Assembly (NCBI GenBank): GCA_030737875.1
Contig: CM060915.1
Span: 567,656,577 to 567,720,576, forward strand
From: Allium sativum
Lineage: Eukaryota > Streptophyta > Magnoliopsida > Asparagales > Amaryllidaceae
Length of the DNA stretch: 64,000 nucleotides
Direction of reading: 5' to 3'
Made by a program: the position numbers and the translations under genes. Each line of letters starts with the position of its first letter. The stretch's first letter is position 1. Below are positions 43,285-55,054 of the stretch, piece after piece. The notes below the pieces were generated by a model. That model worked only from the letters and a program-made list of their open reading frames with translations, made no database searches and was not told the DNA's origin.

Positions 43285-43372
<88 letters not shown>
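43284..43372. repeat. (TG)n(TA)n microsatellite
   Basis: About 40 bp of TG repeat passes directly into about 48 bp of TA repeat. It is highly mutable and a common polymorphic marker type. Confidence 0.97.
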
Positions 43373-43374
<2 letters not shown>

Positions 43375-43773
43375 CAGATTAGCAGGGGAATAGCGGTGGA
43401 TTACCAACAAAAAAAGTGAGGTTAAGTTTACCCTAATTTAATTTCCGTCGCTAATCCTTTGGAAATTAGTAAAGGTTTACCAACGCTTTTTACAAATAAT
43501 AATTTACTATAAATTACTTATCCGTCGGTAAATAGTCGGTAAATAAATTAAAATTAAATTAATAAAAAAATTATATTTTTATCATCTAATTAGTAAAATG
43601 ACAGAAAATTGTCGGAAAACTCATGCTAAATTCCGTCGTTAAATCTGACACAGTTACCGTCATGGTTTTTACCGATCAAAGTATTATGCAGGAAATCCGT
43701 CGCTAATACCAATATAGCGACGGATTAGCAGCGGATAATGCCGCTGCTATTTGCTGTTTTTCTTGTAGTGGAA

Positions 43774-44165
43774 TTCAGAAAGTCCAAATGAACAACTCAT
43801 ACTTAATTATGAACAGGTTATACCCATCAATACAAATTTATGATCAAGTTATACCCACCATATAAATTGTAATCTTCATAGCTACGAATTTAAAAAGTTC
43901 AAATGAACAACTCATACATAATTAGCACAACATCTAGTGATGTTTCAAAAGTCGAAACTCAAGCAACTAACAAACAAGTTTCTTATTTAAGGTCCAAAAG
44001 TCAAAACACAAGCAACTATCAAATAAAGCTAAAATACAATCATAGATACAAATGTCAATACTGATAAGCAAGGTTCTTAATTCAGATCCCAAAGTCGAAA
44101 CACAAACACCTATCAAATAAAGCAAAAAGACGGTCACAGATACAAATGTTGATACTGACAATTAG
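43774..44165. repeat. Short tandem duplications in the sequence hit by the CACTA element
   Basis: The GAACAGGTTATACCCAT unit at 43812-43890 repeats the sequence left of the CACTA insertion (30058-30136). Further on, an approximately 100-bp unit containing CACAAGCAACTATCAAATAA recurs with changes at 43985-44070 and 44085-44160. No gene. Confidence 0.75.
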
Positions 44166-44394
44166 TTCACGACACCATAATGCAAAACCCTGAAAGATAA
44201 GTCGGAATTCCTCTCATTCATTTATCATAGACTTATTTTTACTTTTATTTAAAAACTTCTCATACATCTAATTTGCATAAAACTGCTTGAATTCCTACTA
44301 CCACTGGCATTCGGATAACTATGTGGAAAATTGAAAAAAAATCAAAGCATCAAGTCGGGTTAAATTGAAACCTCTCGGAGTACTAACATACGCA

Positions 44395-45070
44395 GACTTG
44401 AGACCGATTTGGTTTTGTATTTGTGCTTGCAGAGGGGAAATAGTAGGTGCTGTTCTGACTGCATTTCTTACTGATTGAACTTTCCCTTTGATATCACATA
44501 TACTGTGTAGAAATATTTTTCTTTTGATATATTTGTTGGCATATCTGATGTTTTAAATCTATTCAGTATGATAGTCCAAGTTACCTTTACTTTTATTAAC
44601 ATATGGTGTTTAAAGTTCTAACAGATGACTGCTTTTATCATATGAATTTGTTTTGCAGTAACACAACAGTTGTACCAAGTAAACGATTGTTACTAAAACA
44701 AATGCTACTTTTGCTCTGAAGATAACTTTGTACAAGACGTTTTCTTATAAAAAGTTCACCTGACAAATCCTTCTTTAGTAGTAGCTCGGAGAACAAGCTT
44801 TTCCATAGCTGCATGTGCTGCAAATTTGACAATTGTCTTTGCAACATCCATCTCTTCAAGCACTATATCTTCACATTGTACCTACAAAACTTCAAGAATT
44901 GATGGTGTAAGCGCAAAAATATACAAGTACAAATTTATATAAATGTCGTGAATGACTTGAAACTTGTATAGTCATATGTTTTCTTGTGTAGAAGCCGCGG
45001 AAAGGGAGGAACAATTCCTTCGCATATGGATCAGTCAGAGCTTTAAATACTTGCCGGTCTTCATTTCCTC
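44395..45070 (-). pseudogene. USP-domain (U-box/receptor-like kinase type) gene fragment
   Basis: Three exon-like blocks on the minus strand match the N-terminal universal-stress-protein domain of plant U-box kinases (PUB family), which sits ahead of a cytoplasmic Ser/Thr kinase. Block A (45070-44978) reads ALTDPYAKELFLPFRGFYTRK (broken here: ALTDPYAKEL, then FLPFRGFYTRK). Block B (44881-44760) reads VQCEDIVLEEMDVAKTIVKF, then AAHAAMEKLVLRATTKEGFV, with a TTTTGTAG acceptor and CAG|GTGAAC donor. Block C (about 44550-44400) reads FYTVYVISKGK, then after a one-base shift VQSVRNAVRTAPTISPLQ. The linker, kinase and U-box are absent nearby. It lies inside a putative DNA transposon, suggesting gene capture. 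Family call is fairly sure; function is lost. Confidence 0.75.
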
Positions 45071-46050
45071 CTATACAGACAATGATGATATATTCAAACG
45101 TGAACTTGAGTTTGCGTTACTTCTTATAATTTGAAAGAACATTATAGTAAGAAATAAGAAACTAATATTACATCTTACCACCCTTGGTATTTAATATGAA
45201 ACGCTAATGGACTCTTGGTTAGAACATTAAAGATGATCGAGAGAAAAAATAAACATAGCCTAGTAGGCACTAGAACTTCTACTTAGATTACTTTGTAATT
45301 AAGTTTCGTAGAATCAATATAATACCCACAAAGTGGTTATCCAAAGCCATTAGACATTAGTTACTGCCAATTTTCAGTTATAATAGCCATAAAGGTTTAT
45401 CTTTCTTTCGAGATAATACTGTAGGATACATCTATAACCTGAAGCACCACGTCCATGGGGAAAATTACATCATTTGAAATGACTAATTAGCCATTAGACA
45501 TTATAGATCATAGTGAATAAAAGGTTCACATACTTGCATAAGATAATAAATAGTTATATACATTAAATTTGGGTAATTAAGGTTTGTTCAATTACAAACT
45601 GGGAAAACTATGCAGACTTTAGCCGTTAAAACCAAAAATACCCATAAAACTTTCACATCAACATTGGTAACGTGTTTTATTTTTTACCTTAATCTGCACG
45701 ATAAATTGCTAACAGCCAAAGGCATAATGTAAAATATTTCGTTTCTTCGTCTGCATAAATCCTGTTTGAGACTCTTTCGGTGCTTCATCCATCAGTAAAA
45801 TTAAACAATTAGTCATTCATTCTAAATTGAGAAACAAAGAAAGAAATGCCATGCTTGTTTGTCCAATTAAACCCGCTTTTCACTACAACTTTAACAACCA
45901 TTTCATGAAATAAATATGATCTCGTCTAGCTGTGAGCATTATTATTCACACAATAAAAACATCAAAATTGTCAAATTTTAAACTCGTTATATTTGGCAAT
46001 GACTATTCTAAGTTTAAACGTTGTTTGTCGGATATAACATTACTGCGCAT
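45071..46050. other. Sequence between USP fragment and foldback
   Basis: AT-rich, intron-like sequence with no frame I can assign. Confidence 0.5.
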
Positions 46051-46644
46051 TCCAAAACTGAGAAGAAATACTTGTGCGAGCTTACCTTTGTATAATATAT
46101 ACATATAAAATTGTAAATACTTCGACTCATTTTAGGAAAAAAATGGATTTAACAAATTTGCAATTCAATAAAGGTAATTTTTATTCTAATTCACAGTTTT
46201 AATAAGTTAATCCAACATTTTATTTTAATAAGTTAATCCACAACTTTTTGTAAGTTAATCCACGAGTGGACTAACTTAAAGATTTCACCATATTATATTG
46301 CTAACAATCGATTTTATGCTTCTTCTTTCACAATTGTGCGTTATTTCACAATTATTTGTGCTGAATTGTCTCTTCCGTTTGATAAAGTAGTAACAAATAA
46401 ATATGTGTTAAAAAATAGAGTTGATAACACTTAAATTCAATAAAGAAGCGATCAATATAAGCAAGCAATCCGATTCATGTATTTGATCGTCTAATTGTAG
46501 CATATCAATTTTCAGAATAATAAAGTACAATAGTAAATATAAAGCTAATTTATATAACAAGTCTAATAAACGCATATGATATTATGATTACCATATCAAA
46601 ATTTGTTTTTTCAGGGTTGTCCAAAGGTTGTTCTAAATCATCCA

Positions 46645-46803
46645 TCATGTTTTTTTTCTTCTTTCATGGCTTCAACTAGCCATTCGTCACAATCATCATT
46701 ATTTATTAGTCCTAAATAAAAACCTTGATTTCCTGCAATTTCCTTAGTACTGTAACAACCGTCTCCCTCACTAAGATGTAAACGGCTTCCTTTCTCAGAC
46801 ATG
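46645..46803 (-). other. Small open frame, possible exon
   Basis: A 52-codon minus-strand frame begins MSEKGSRLHLSEGDGC and contains DDCDEWLVEAMKEEKK before a stop. Composition is protein-like compared with the AT-rich surroundings. No family was recognised and no exon partner is certain; it lies inside the foldback. Confidence 0.25.
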
Positions 46804-47165
46804 TTTCTATCAGTTTTTCAAGATTTTAGAAAATAGCTAACAACAATTATATGTGATAATGGTGATATTAAAAAAAATTACAATTTTTTATACAATTAAT
46901 CAACTTCAAGAAAAAATTAAACAAACTACTTACTATTATTATGCTGAGTTACTCCGCTTAACATTGGATTTAGATGCTGGGATTCCAAAAACAAGAAGAC
47001 GATGGATAACGCACAGAAAAAGAGTGAGAGGAAGAGAAAATAAGTATGATTTCTTTGTGGATACACTGATTAAAATTTAAATTTTAATAAAAGTCAACGA
47101 TCCTATACAATAGGGAGGATTAACTTACTAATATTGTGGATTAGAACAAAAATTACCTTCAATAA

Positions 47166-47382
47166 ATTTTATGAAACTCCAGGTTTGGCTTCTGCTTTTG
47201 TAGTAAACCAAATATTCTTGACCTATATATAAACGAAATCCAAATCTATTTCTTTCCAATTTACTGAACTCCAAATCTGTTACATAAGCCAAAACCTGAA
47301 GTTTAAGTTTGATTTATATATAGGTTAAAGAATATTTGGTTTACTACAAAAGTAGAAGCCAAATCTGAAGTTTCGTAAAATT
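47166..47382. repeat. Hairpin with about 75-nt arms
   Basis: TTTGGCTTCTGCTTTTGTAG at 47183 pairs with CTACAAAAGTAGAAGCCAAA at 47343. Pairing extends about 75 nt on each side with few mismatches; the loop is about 65 nt. A transcript would fold into a small-RNA-precursor-like hairpin. Confidence 0.7.
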
Positions 47383-47515
47383 TACTGAATTGCAACTCTA
47401 TTACATTCATTATTTTTTCAATTTTTCCTGAAATGAGTCAAATTATGTGCAATTCTATATGTAAATATTGTAAAAACGATAAGCTCATATAAGTATTTCT
47501 GCCCAGGCTTTTGCA

Positions 47516-49660
47516 TGTGCAGTATTCCTGAAATGCTTCAGCTGTAGTTCATAATGCCAAATCTTCCTCAACCATTGGGCATCCCTCTAGATCTGAGCTA
47601 CGACTCCCATTGCCGATTGCTTTATTTTACGAATGAAGAATGGTTAGTATCTATATGGTTATGCGCCTATGTTATCCATCACCTTAAACAATGACCAAAA
47701 CGAATAACTATTATATTTAAAAAATGCAAACGTCAATGCTAATGAATATTCATCTAGGTATTCCACCTCAATGCATCTGAAATATAAGAAACCATTGGTA
47801 CAATATCCATATTCACGGGCACTGGTTATTCATTAAGGTTATGCGTAATTCAGGATTTTGGTAATTTTTCAATGTAGCAGATGTAAGCTTCAGCTACTGG
47901 ATATTGACACGGTTTCCAATAAACAACCAATGTGTGAGTGATCAATTTTTTTAATGAAAATGGTGTTCTTTGTTAAGCATTACCTCAATTTGACAGACTA
48001 TATATCTACACACAGCGATCCAATGCACATCCGTATCTGCAACTTCTCAGCCTCTGCGAGAATGAATGTATGCCTAAAATTTTTATAAAGAAGAAAAAAG
48101 AAAATCTAAATGTTAAAAAATAGTAAAATTGTTATTTATAACATGTAACATCAATGACAAGAAAATAATTCAGATAACTTATGTATAGCATGTATAAAAT
48201 TGTTATTTCAAAGCGTATTCACAAATTTAATTTAATACCTACATATAAACAGTTAGATACAATCGGCATGAATAACTGAATTATGAACATAACTACATTA
48301 TATCTTTTATTTAGTTGATCTAAGTGTAAAGTTAACCTTCTGTCATTTTCGGCGATCATTAACGTGTTGTGGATAATCATAATTATGTTTTCCGCTGAAA
48401 TAGATGCATGTAGTCACCTCATAGATGAAACATTACAGGGATCATCTGCTACATCCATACGTATGAATTTTCAAGGTTAATCCAATTTCTAAGTCAACAT
48501 GTCATTCATCATATAATCATTTTTCCTTGTAACAAAATATCCATGACATTTCAACCAACCAGACAAACTTCAAAAATCAATGTACAAATAAGGAAGATGA
48601 CTAACATATAGAAAACCAACAGGGGAAGATGGTGACATATCAAGATATATTTTCAAACTATAACCAGGTTTCCCCTTGTCAAACAAAATCATCAGTTGGA
48701 ACTATTTTACCTTAATATAAATTGTGTCACTTGATTTCTTAATCTAACCTCGACCGAGATTCAGTTTCTTGGTCATTATTCCCTTAAACTCTCGTCAACA
48801 TTCAAATCCTCATTATTTCCTCTACATATGGAGTTTAGGAAGGCCCAACAAATCCAGGAGAGTGATGTCAGCATCAAGAATAGGTAGTTTGCGAAGAGGT
48901 AGTATGCAAAGCTGCATATGAAGGCGACTAAGAAAAACTGGTTTCGTGCTAGACTACCATTTTGTCTCCTTTCTTTTTCATGTAGTGCCCTGAATTACAT
49001 GGTTTTGATGATAATGAAATTCATAACGTAGTATGAAATTTGAAGGGAAGTCAACAATAATTTCCTACCTAAAAAGAAAGACTTACATAAGATTGTAAGA
49101 TAGCAACTGGTTCGACTAAATATTCCCTGAACAGTCCTACCCATCCATGGCCTAATACTTGCATCTACTAACAAAAGGTCAATGTTCGGGTTTCAAACTA
49201 GGAACAAGTTTGGCAACAACTTAATCCAAATCTTCTTGAATTTCAACAGCAAAACAACAAAAGACATGCCTTGAATTTCAACTGCCAAACAACAAAATGC
49301 AATTTCAAAATTAAGCAAATGACTGCATTCAAATCCACATCATTTCTCTTCAAATACTCCACTTCAATTTCAGTCAATCACCACAACACTCTCTTTACCA
49401 TCAAAACAACCATTATTATCACCAGAAAATCACATTCTAAAAAAAGGGGTTCAAAATAAATATTTTGATCAATGTCTAAGTTAGTTTAAAGGTTTGCTTA
49501 CTAAATCATCATATACCATTAATCTTCAATTAAAATCAAAATAAATGATTCATAACCAAATAATCGAATAAAAAGATTGGGACACCAAACATACTTAAAC
49601 AAAATCGACACAAAGATCTCCACACCATGTAATTATTTAGGGTTTCGATTTTAATTAAAA
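47516..49660. other. Unassigned sequence inside putative DNA transposon
   Basis: AT-rich. Isolated short open stretches (for example near 47550-47640) are not convincing exons. No RNA gene seen. Confidence 0.45.
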
Positions 49661-49666
49661 TAATAC

Positions 49667-49810
49667 CTGAAAAGTATTTGGATTGAGGAACACGATTTCA
49701 ATGTCATCGGCGGATTGTTGTGGGATGAAAGGAGATTTTAATCCGAGGAGCGACGGTTTATCCTGGGATAAGCACGATTTCTTAGGGCTGTATTGGGCAT
49801 GAAATAAATG
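49667..49810 (-). other. Possible first exon of transposon-borne gene
   Basis: The minus-strand frame reads ...SPFIPQQSADDIEIVFLNPN then TFQ, and ends at TTTTCAG|GTATTATTT, a plausible donor. It is close to the right transposon end, as a promoter-proximal exon would be, and has the same orientation as the USP fragment 4.6 kb downstream. Function not recognised. Confidence 0.35.
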
Positions 49811-49869
49811 GGATAGGAGGGGATCGATGGTGTGAATTTTTTAATTTAACATCAGAATGATCAAAACCC

Positions 49870-49988
49870 ATTCCAAAATTGCCACGGCCTTAAACCATGC
49901 TAAATCTTATTGTCACTGCTAAAAGCCATTTCAAAATGGCCACGGCTTCAGACTGTGGCAATTCTTCCGCATTTGGGTGTGGTAAAAC
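49870..49988. mobile_element. Right end of putative gene-carrying DNA transposon
   Basis: GCCACGGCC and GCCACGGCTTCAGACTGTGGC motifs end at GTGGTAAAAC, mirroring 29797-29985. The target duplication is not resolved because another transposon adjoins the left end. Confidence 0.45.
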
Positions 49989-50815
49989 CGACAATATGGT
50001 ATTGTGCATTGTATTGGATTAATTAGAATGCATATGTCAGAAGTATTGTATTGCGCTAGAGTTGACTTATGCAAAAAAAATGAATGAACGAGCATATAAA
50101 AGCGATTTGAGTATGCTAACAACAATATTAAAGCAGTCTTAAGTCGATGAAATATGTTGAAAAATGTGATAAATTAAAATATACGTTTTTAAATATATAA
50201 AATTAAGTAAAAAAAATTATTTTTCGTAAAATGCGCACATCTTGACTTATGTTCCTTACACAATTTTTGGCTCCATCGGGAGTTGCACTTGATCATTATA
50301 TAAATAGTTGTTTTATCACAAAACGACTATTTATATTCATCTGGTACAATGCTCGTTGGATTTGTCCTTATATTTGAACAAGTTATAAACACATTAAGCA
50401 TAGTATATTTCGAATATTACTTCGTTCAAGTGGTTCACAAAATTTCGGCCTAACTTTTTTTCCTACGTGCACGCATTTGTGTACAATATATAGGGAACAA
50501 AAGGGAAATACTGCAGAAATTTTGTTAAATCGTTTGGGACGAAGTAATATACGAAATATAAATGCTTATGTATTTGTAATGGTAAGTAGGATGCTTGACC
50601 ATGAAAAAAAATCTTTTTGTATAACTTTTTGTATCGATACATTAAAAAATAAATTCATACGCCACATTTGAAAATATTTTTGAATTTATGAAATAGTTAT
50701 TTAAATTCGAATATTATACATATGTAATACGACCATAAATGTTTTGAGTTTGTATTCTTGAAAATAAATATTAAATTTCGAACATGTGACTCATTTTCTC
50801 AAATAGGAAAAATGG
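49989..50815. other. Unassigned AT-rich sequence
   Basis: No gene recognised. It lies between the DNA-transposon end and the TNPD relic and may be the 5' part of the decayed CACTA element. Confidence 0.4.
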
Positions 50816-50819
50816 TAGA

Positions 50820-51694
50820 TTATTTTGTTTATTGAAAGAGATAGATGTATCAATGAAGAGAACTGGGAAGCTCAATAAAAGAAGATTTATATAATGAAAA
50901 TGTTGAAGAACTAAATATTGATGATTTTTTACGATTTACTGGATGTTTCTAAGAAACTTATTTGGAATGATTGTAAAAACGACATTCAGCTGTCAATAAT
51001 CGCATAATACATTGCGATGGATTCAAAATACAACATCAATGAAGCTAGGTTTATGGCTATTAGTGAAAATCGCAAAAAGACATATGTTGCCCGATAATTT
51101 AATGTGTGAAAATCACTATGAAGTTAAGAAACTTATGTCAGATTTTGGTTTATCATATGATAAAATGGATACATGTTTAGTTGTTTTGGAAAGAAGACAT
51201 AAACCTTAGAAAGTGTAAAAAATGTAATTGGGAAAGATACAAACCAAGAAAAAAGAAAGGAAATGAAGTTTCGCACAAGCGTATGCATTACTTACCCGTC
51301 ACTTTAAGGCTTCAAAGATTATATGCGTCTTCTGTAACTGCATCTCATTTGAGATGACATAGTGTGAGATCGAAGGAAGAGAGTACGTTGACACATCCGA
51401 TCGATGGACAAGCATGAAACATCTCGGTGAAACTTTTCCTAATTTTGTAGTGGAGTGTCGTAATAGTAGACTAGGATTATGTACAGATGGTATTTCACCA
51501 TTTTCTCAATTTGGTTCTAAATATTCATCATAACCCACTATGAACAAACTATATAATTCACCTATATGGATGTATATGAAAGCGCAATATATGTTTTTTA
51601 CTCTTATCGTTCTTGGCCCTGACGATCCGACACAAAGAAATGATGTTTATGTAAATCCGTTGTTTGAGAAATTAAAAACACCGTGGAACGAACG
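50820..51694 (+). pseudogene. tnpD: Decayed CACTA transposase TNPD (Transposase_21 family)
   Basis: TNPD cuts and moves CACTA elements. Relics in order, across frames: VKKLMSDFGLSYDKMDTC (about 51124), KKCNWERYKPRKKK (about 51217), HKRMHYLPVTLRLQRLYASS (51277), TSDRWTSMKHLGETFPNFVV (about 51394), CRNSRLGLCTDGISPFSQFG (51457), NSPIWMYMKAQYMFFTLIVL (51555) and GPDDPTQRNDVYVNPLFEKL (51622). These follow the known TNPD order. Stops and shifts interrupt it and the upstream part is poorly preserved. At 51694 it is cut by a LARD-like LTR starting TGTAACGACCCG, so the 3' half, with further catalytic residues, is missing. Confidence 0.8.
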
Positions 51695-53719
51695 TGTAAC
51701 GACCCGAAAATCTTTGCCTTTAGAATCAACCATAAATCATATAGGTCCAATCCAAATGGAAAAAATCATCGAAATGTTATGGGGTACAACACATCAAAAA
51801 CAAACACAAAAGAACATTTCATTATTATTACATCAATTTTACATCAGAGTACAGAACAAATAAAAGTACAAAAATTAAATTAATACACAACAGAAATATA
51901 ATTACATCCAGCGGAAGACTTTCAAATGCATTGGACATAGTTTACTTCAATCCAAAATCAAGCTCTACAAAATATCCGTAAAACCGAAACTACGAGCTGC
52001 CCGTGTGGAAAATATAGGCACCCAGAGTTTGGGCGAGAAATAGCTAACTCCAGGTCAGTCATGGGATTGGTGTGAGAACTAAAAACAGTTTATCCATTTT
52101 ATTTTAAAGTTGGATAAATCATGAGACCATACCTTATAACACGGAACAGGTTTCCTCTACGTGAATACCAATCATAAACCAATTGCAATGCTTTTAGAAA
52201 AATGAAGCCATTATAAGACTCAAATCCCGTCACATAATGCAACGCAAACAGGAGGATAGAATTGACCTTATAATAGCCAAAAATGCTTGATACGCAAAAA
52301 ATCTCTTTTATTATCACTAAGGCATAGTGTAAAAAACCATTTTCACAAATAAATATATTAATCTTAGTAAATGTAGGGTACTACGACTACATACATAGAT
52401 TAGAATTAAAAATCGTGGAGGTCTGTATTGGAAGTTGGGTTCCATCAGTTACCAAGGCTTTCTTGACACCGCTAATGGGGTATCCCAGAACTCATACACT
52501 GGTGAGCCCTAATACTTTGGATCACCTTTATCGGGATGTCCAGAATCAATAACGTATGACCCTTCATCACATATATTGAAGTGATTAGCATCCCTCATAA
52601 TAGAGCCACCTTTATCAGGGTGCTTCTGAATCCTCTTTCGTTGGGAATATACGTAATGGTTACATCTGGATCCCCCATGAAGCATCCATACCTTTAGGCA
52701 TGTCGCCGACCTAGATCGCAGCAACATAATGGTTATGCCCAGTCCCCCCAGGAAACATATATCACTGGAGGCTTTCACAGCCCTGTGAATTACGCTAGCA
52801 GTCGAGCTCAACTGATTCCATTATGTTGTTTATTATCCAGCTTTAGCCATTCACCGGTTGTGAGGCTTGTCGAAGTCACGTCTCGATGCAAAGCTACGCT
52901 ATATACGCCATGCTTTGATCATTATCCACAAATATCTACTTTTCAACAAGAAGGTTTGATCTATATGCCCGCAGCACTAAGCATGCAACATTTTTAATTC
53001 ACACATATGATCAGTTTCTATTAATAATAAAACCTTTGAGCTCATACGTCTCAAAGAAGGGTGTTAAGCTAACAGAATAAATTTTCCGCCACCACAGATA
53101 TATCATCAATATCAACTAATCGTTTAATTTATGAAATACAACGTCAGACAGACATCCATTTACAGGTCTATTCTGGGTTTGAACAAAACCGAAGGCACCA
53201 TATTCCTCATCCAACAAAGGAAAGAGTCCCTTGCATATCCGGTCGATCTCCAAGTACGTATGGACGACTATCACTTATAATTTCGTCTTAGGTTGTACAC
53301 CTCAGTCGAGACATCAATAATAATTTAAATGATGTGAAGATCTTTGGTCTTTAACCACCGTCTTCAAGTATCTTCAATACTTAACGTATTAAGTATTCAG
53401 AATGGGTTGGAACCCGACCTTTCCAAAAAAACTATCACATCTTTAAATCAAGTGATATATAAACATATCGAAAGTCTAATTCCATTTTGGAATATTCATT
53501 TTACCCATATTATCTATTACACTGGGAACTACTCCCATAAATCTTATCGAAGATTTACTTCATTTAAATTCTTGTTTAAATCTTTCTTTGAAAATCATTT
53601 CAAAAGATAATACAATCTCTTTTCACTAAATTAACTCAAATTAAGGTTTATAAGCCTTATCTTGATTATGAGTCTTACAAAAATGTAATCTCTCGAATCG
53701 TTATCTCATTCCTAACCTA

Positions 53720-53895
53720 TTCATCCCATGGAGAAAAACTGGTGGTACTCCATATCTAACACCCCTAAAATTTTGGTAAATTTAGTTACCTTCGATTGTT
53801 TCAAATCTAATTAAAGATTCAGTTATCCATGGAGTAAAACTGGTGATACTACACATCTGACACTCCTCATGTTTTGGTAAGTTTAGTTACCTTCT
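53720..53895. repeat. About 100-bp direct duplication
   Basis: CATGGAG-AAAACTGGTG-TACT and TTTTGGTAA-TTTAGTTACCTTC occur twice (53728-53797 and 53828-53896) with about 15% difference by eye. Confidence 0.75.
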
Positions 53896-54352
53896 TTCAT
53901 TCCAAATCTTTTATCAAAAGATTTATTAAAACTTCAATTTAGTTTTAATCTCCATCTCATTCAATCAAATCTTTATTGAAAGATTTATTAATACTCAAAA
54001 TTCAGAAATCATCTTTCCTTTAACTGATTTGAAAAACGAATGTTATTTAAATCATCGTACGTGACAAACCCAAAATCAAACTTCCATTAGGAATGGATTT
54101 TTCATGGAAATCATATAACTTCACAATCGATATAAAACTCCACATCAGACTAATATTATAAGGGGAATTTTAACAATCGGAAATCCAGAACCAATTTTTC
54201 CAAATATAAAAGAAGCATAAAAAAACGATATTCACTAATAAAGCGTGAACCAGCCATAGCAATGGAATAGAGAATCCAAAGCAATACATCTACTTTCTTC
54301 AAGTTGGAAATGATCCGATCTAAGCTGAAATATTCCCTCCCTGCGGACCTGT

Positions 54353-54386
54353 AGGGGCGGGAGGGGGGGGGGGGAGGGAGGGGGGC
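54353..54386 (+). repeat. G-tract (G-quadruplex potential)
   Basis: Runs GGGG-C-GGG-A-(G)12-A-GGG-A-GGGGGG on the plus strand, satisfying simple quadruplex rules several times over, in a locally GC-rich leader of an otherwise AT-rich LTR. Confidence 0.85.
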
Positions 54387-55054
54387 AGAAGAAAAGAAGA
54401 CGAGAGAAAATGGGGTTACTATTTAGCATGTAAAGAAGAAAAGGGTTATGACATGAATAAACTGAATCTAGGACACCACTCTAGAAATAAGATAATAAGG
54501 GTGAATATGCTACCCATTTTACTTCTCTACACCACCTAACTAGTGTCCCAACTAGTAATCTGTATAAAATGATATCGTGATCCCATTCCCGGTAATTTTG
54601 GTAGACTCCAGGTGTACGTCTATCATGAGGATTCCACCTCAATCTGCCTAATTGCCATGAACATGTTAGATGTACCCTTACAACCCTATCGATCGGCTCT
54701 CTACTTGCATTAATGTTCCATGTTTTTGTGTCAATCGGCCCTCTCTTGCATGTAGATACCCTGTGCTGGTCCCACCATAAGGTGTATCAATCCTTATGAT
54801 AGCGACCCGACACAATTCAAGATGCACAGTGTATAACTACTGGTACTCAGTGCCTGCTTTTTCCCACTCCAGAGTACGTGCACGCCCGTAAACCGTCGGA
54901 GCCTACACTGACGTACCCCCTCCGCTACTTTGATCGCTTACAATCAGCCCAGTAATCATGCCCCACCCTGCCAAGTTCAGGGTACCGTGATACATCTATG
55001 TGGGTTACAGCTGAAATGGGTCCCCGTTACTAGGGTTTCCTTATTGGTTAAGTT

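Larger units (their letters stand above)
30137..43770 (+). mobile_element. CACTA (En/Spm) transposon with nested gag-only retroelement
   Basis: Terminal inverted repeats CACTACAAGAAAAAC (30137) and the complement of the same at 43770 are flanked by a 3-bp duplication GAA (30134-30136 and 43771-43773). Subterminal repeats with the core CCGTCGCTAAT and AGCAGCGG crowd both ends (30150-30400 and 43440-43760). Excluding the nested retroelement it is about 7.1 kb. No TNPD-type transposase was recognised inside, only exon-like fragments, so it is probably non-autonomous. Plus orientation is assumed from the exon-like blocks. Confidence 0.92.
46055..47515. repeat. 1.4-kb foldback (long imperfect inverted repeat)
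   Basis: The left arm (46055 to about 46260) matches the complement of 47120-47515 in order: AGAAATACTT, GAGCTTA, GACTCATTT, TTGCAATTCA, AAGGTAATTTTT and AAGTTAATCC are shared. A second, tighter hairpin sits inside the right half (47166-47382). Identity is roughly 70% by eye. It may be an old long-TIR transposon or an inverted duplication; no target duplication was resolved. Confidence 0.6.
51695..54480 (-). mobile_element. LARD-like LTR fragment (related to 6809-12374)
   Basis: Starts TGTAACGACCCG and follows the LARD LTR in order: CATCAGAGTAC and CCAGCGGAAG (about 51847-51918), GCCCGTGTGG and CACCCAGAGTTTG (about 52000-52030), GGTCAGTCATGGGA, and a block near 53155-53240 containing AAAACCGAAGGCACCAT. 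A G-rich tract and leader-like stretch (54300-54470) probably correspond to the LARD leader. The other terminus is missing, so the right boundary is approximate. Non-coding. Confidence 0.7.
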
